Below are positions 62,795 through 64,000 of a stretch of DNA of 64,000 nucleotides, piece after piece. The stretch's first letter is position 1, and every line of letters begins with the position of its first letter. The position numbers were made by a program, and so were the translations under genes. The stretch is from Sitta carolinensis. Taxonomy: Eukaryota; Chordata; Aves; Passeriformes; Sittidae. The notes under the pieces were generated by a model. The model saw only the letters and a list, made by a program, of their open reading frames with translations, did not search any database and had not been told where the DNA came from. The stretch covers positions 26,754,001 through 26,818,000 of the forward strand of contig CM063288.1 in NCBI GenBank assembly GCA_032173965.1, in the 5' to 3' direction.

Positions 62795-62955
62795 TACAGC
62801 ACTCATAGCACCCTCCAGTTCTCAATCTTAAAGTCTCTTTTGGAATGGGAAGAGAGCATTATCCTTAGTTTCTAGATAAGGGAACTGGTTTATCAGCTTG
62901 CCCTCAGCAAGAAGCAGAGACTGGAAGAAAACTTGGCTAGGATGCAAGTACCTCA
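62795..62955 (-). repeat. MIR-type SINE fragment (ancient)
   Basis: Plus-strand words in order 'tctcaatcttaaagtctctt', 'gagcattatcc', 'ttctagataagggaactgg', 'cagcttgccctcagcaagaa' and 'gcagagactggaag' are the reverse complement of the MIR 3' half through core. Diverged; ends approximate. Confidence 0.58.
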
Positions 62956-63198
62956 AGTGAGGGCAGACATTTGAAACCGGCTGTCTCAAAATGTGCTCTC
63001 CTGTTGTGAGGGTCGGGTAATCAGAATGACCAGTTTCAAGCCACAGCTGAGTTTCCAGTCTGCATTCACCAAAAGGTCTCTTGCATTATCCATAACAAAG
63101 TGGGGGAGAAGACAACACTTTTCAGAGCTTCCCCCACTCTAAAACCTTCAAAATATTCAAAGATGGAAAGAACATAAGAGCCCTTGTATTAAAAATTA

Positions 63199-63204
63199 TT
63201 TATT
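63199..63204 (-). terminator. polyadenylation signal AATAAA
   Basis: Plus-strand TTTATT in ATTATTTATTTAG gives AATAAA on the minus strand, with an overlapping AAATAA. A T-rich stretch (on the minus strand) follows within 30 bp. It supports the 3' end of the UTR proposed to its right. Confidence 0.45.
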
Positions 63205-63608
63205 TAGTGATCTGTACATGGGGTGAAGCAGGGCCTCATACAGACCTTCAAAAAAGTAAAAACATAAATACATATTTTCTTACAAAAATGAGATTTACAA
63301 AATATACATACTGCACTTGTCTGACACGCTTGGTTTTTTTTCTTCCTCGTGCACATTATAAAAGACAAACCAAACCCTGCGAGTCTGACATCAGATCTAC
63401 TGAAGGATTTGGCTGATGGGCCCATTCCTCATGCTCAGACTACTGGTACACCCTCAGAGAGCAGCAGTCTGCCCCCTCACCCTGAACAGGTTTTTTCTTC
63501 TTAAAGTTTCATTCTAGACACTTCCCCCCCAAAAACATGAAGAGCAGCTATAGGGCGGAGACTTTCTAAAAATCCAGAATGTCCTATTTTGTCCTTAGGC
63601 AAGAATAT

Positions 63609-63619
63609 ACACACACACA
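63609..63619. repeat. short AC microsatellite
   Basis: Five to six AC units followed by ATATA, inside the proposed 3' UTR. Confidence 0.8.
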
Positions 63620-64000
63620 TATAAAAACAACCCTTCAGTGAATATAAAGGTAAAGTAGTATGCAAAAAATAAAATATGAACAAGTCAACATAAAAATTTT
63701 CAGAATAGAAAAATCTGTCACATTTCAAAAAGAAAACGATGCATTTGATGAAAAATTTTTTGAATGCTTTTCCTTCCAAGACGTGATCATTGGAAACTTA
63801 ACCAGATGTATTTTAGCCAAAATGAGAAGGTTCCTCACTTGCAGTAACTACTTGATTTTAAACCCCAACCCCAGCCCCCCCACCTGCACCAAGAATCATT
63901 GCCATGCAGCTCAGGGAACCTGAGCAGCAGGCAAAGGGTCCATCGTGAGCCAAAACGATTCCTCCTGTCCCCAGAATCCGGCTGTGACTTTTTCTGCAGT

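Larger units (their letters stand above)
63190..64000 (-). other. probable 3' UTR of a minus-strand gene (partial)
   Basis: Read on the minus strand this 0.8 kb runs from moderately GC-rich sequence into AT-rich, non-repetitive DNA with ATTTTTGTAAG- and TATTTATG-like words. It ends in AATAAATAATTTTTAATA just before 63190, where a cleavage site would fall. This texture is typical of the distal end of a long vertebrate 3' UTR. A 28-codon minus-strand reading in the last 90 bases (ending ...DPLPAAQVP then TGA) could be a coding C-terminus but is too short to judge. No gene symbol can be given. Confidence 0.4.

Noticed and set aside
1..64000. tRNA, rRNA, CRISPR arrays, bacterial operons, numts
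   Set aside because: No B-box/cloverleaf, regular direct-repeat array, ribosomal motif or mitochondrial gene-like ORF was seen; the sequence is vertebrate nuclear in character.

Overview
This window looks like ordinary nuclear DNA from a bird, most likely a passerine. The evidence is repeat content and base composition rather than any gene. There is one clear CR1 LINE fragment (23166-23456, minus strand) of the neoavian type. There is one long GC-contrasting LTR-like block (36216 to about 37480, minus strand) that resembles passerine endogenous-retrovirus LTRs. Several very old amniote SINE (MIR-type) scraps are also present. The rest is AT-rich, CpG-poor single-copy sequence with many poly-A/poly-T runs. 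I recognise no complete protein-coding gene, no rRNA or tRNA, no CRISPR array and nothing prokaryotic. The open reading frames are short and of the number and size expected by chance in 64 kb on both strands.

Layout. 1-9500 is non-repetitive, with a MIR scrap near 4.9-5.0 kb and a striking near-perfect 82-nt fold-back at 6874-6955. 9540-11260 keeps scattered CpGs in an AT-rich, homeodomain-site-like context and is my best candidate for a conserved regulatory cluster. 11.3-23.1 kb is plain, with a few 24-bp tandem duplications. The CR1 lies at 23.2-23.5 kb. 23.5-36.2 kb is plain apart from a T40 tract near 32.95 kb. The LTR is at 36.2-37.5 kb. 37.5-56 kb holds ancient repeat scraps (43.2, 48.3, 49.1 and 50.6 kb) and two AT-rich conserved-element candidates (41.76-42.06 and 51.95-52.17 kb). 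An old sauropsid repeat sits at 56.0 kb. A CpG-rich patch with an exon-like minus-strand reading is at 56.99-57.27 kb. Further MIR scraps lie at 59.1 and 62.8-62.95 kb, and a second CpG patch at 61.71-61.94 kb. The right end (about 63.19-64.0 kb) looks like the last part of a minus-strand 3' UTR with a polyadenylation signal at 63199-63204, so a real gene may lie just beyond the window on that strand.

Several short segments are bounded by good splice signals and stay open in one frame (plus strand 6277-6368, 13477-13652, 17062-17118, 31140-31215, 42745-42789; minus strand 1708-1771, 15290-15357, 38729-38749). They are recorded as weak exon candidates. The plus-strand set happens to be phase-compatible, but both strands yield such segments, so chance is the default explanation. 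I did not find a convincing new biological system here. The fold-back, the CpG/exon-like patch at 57.1 kb and the candidate regulatory cluster are the items most worth a second look.
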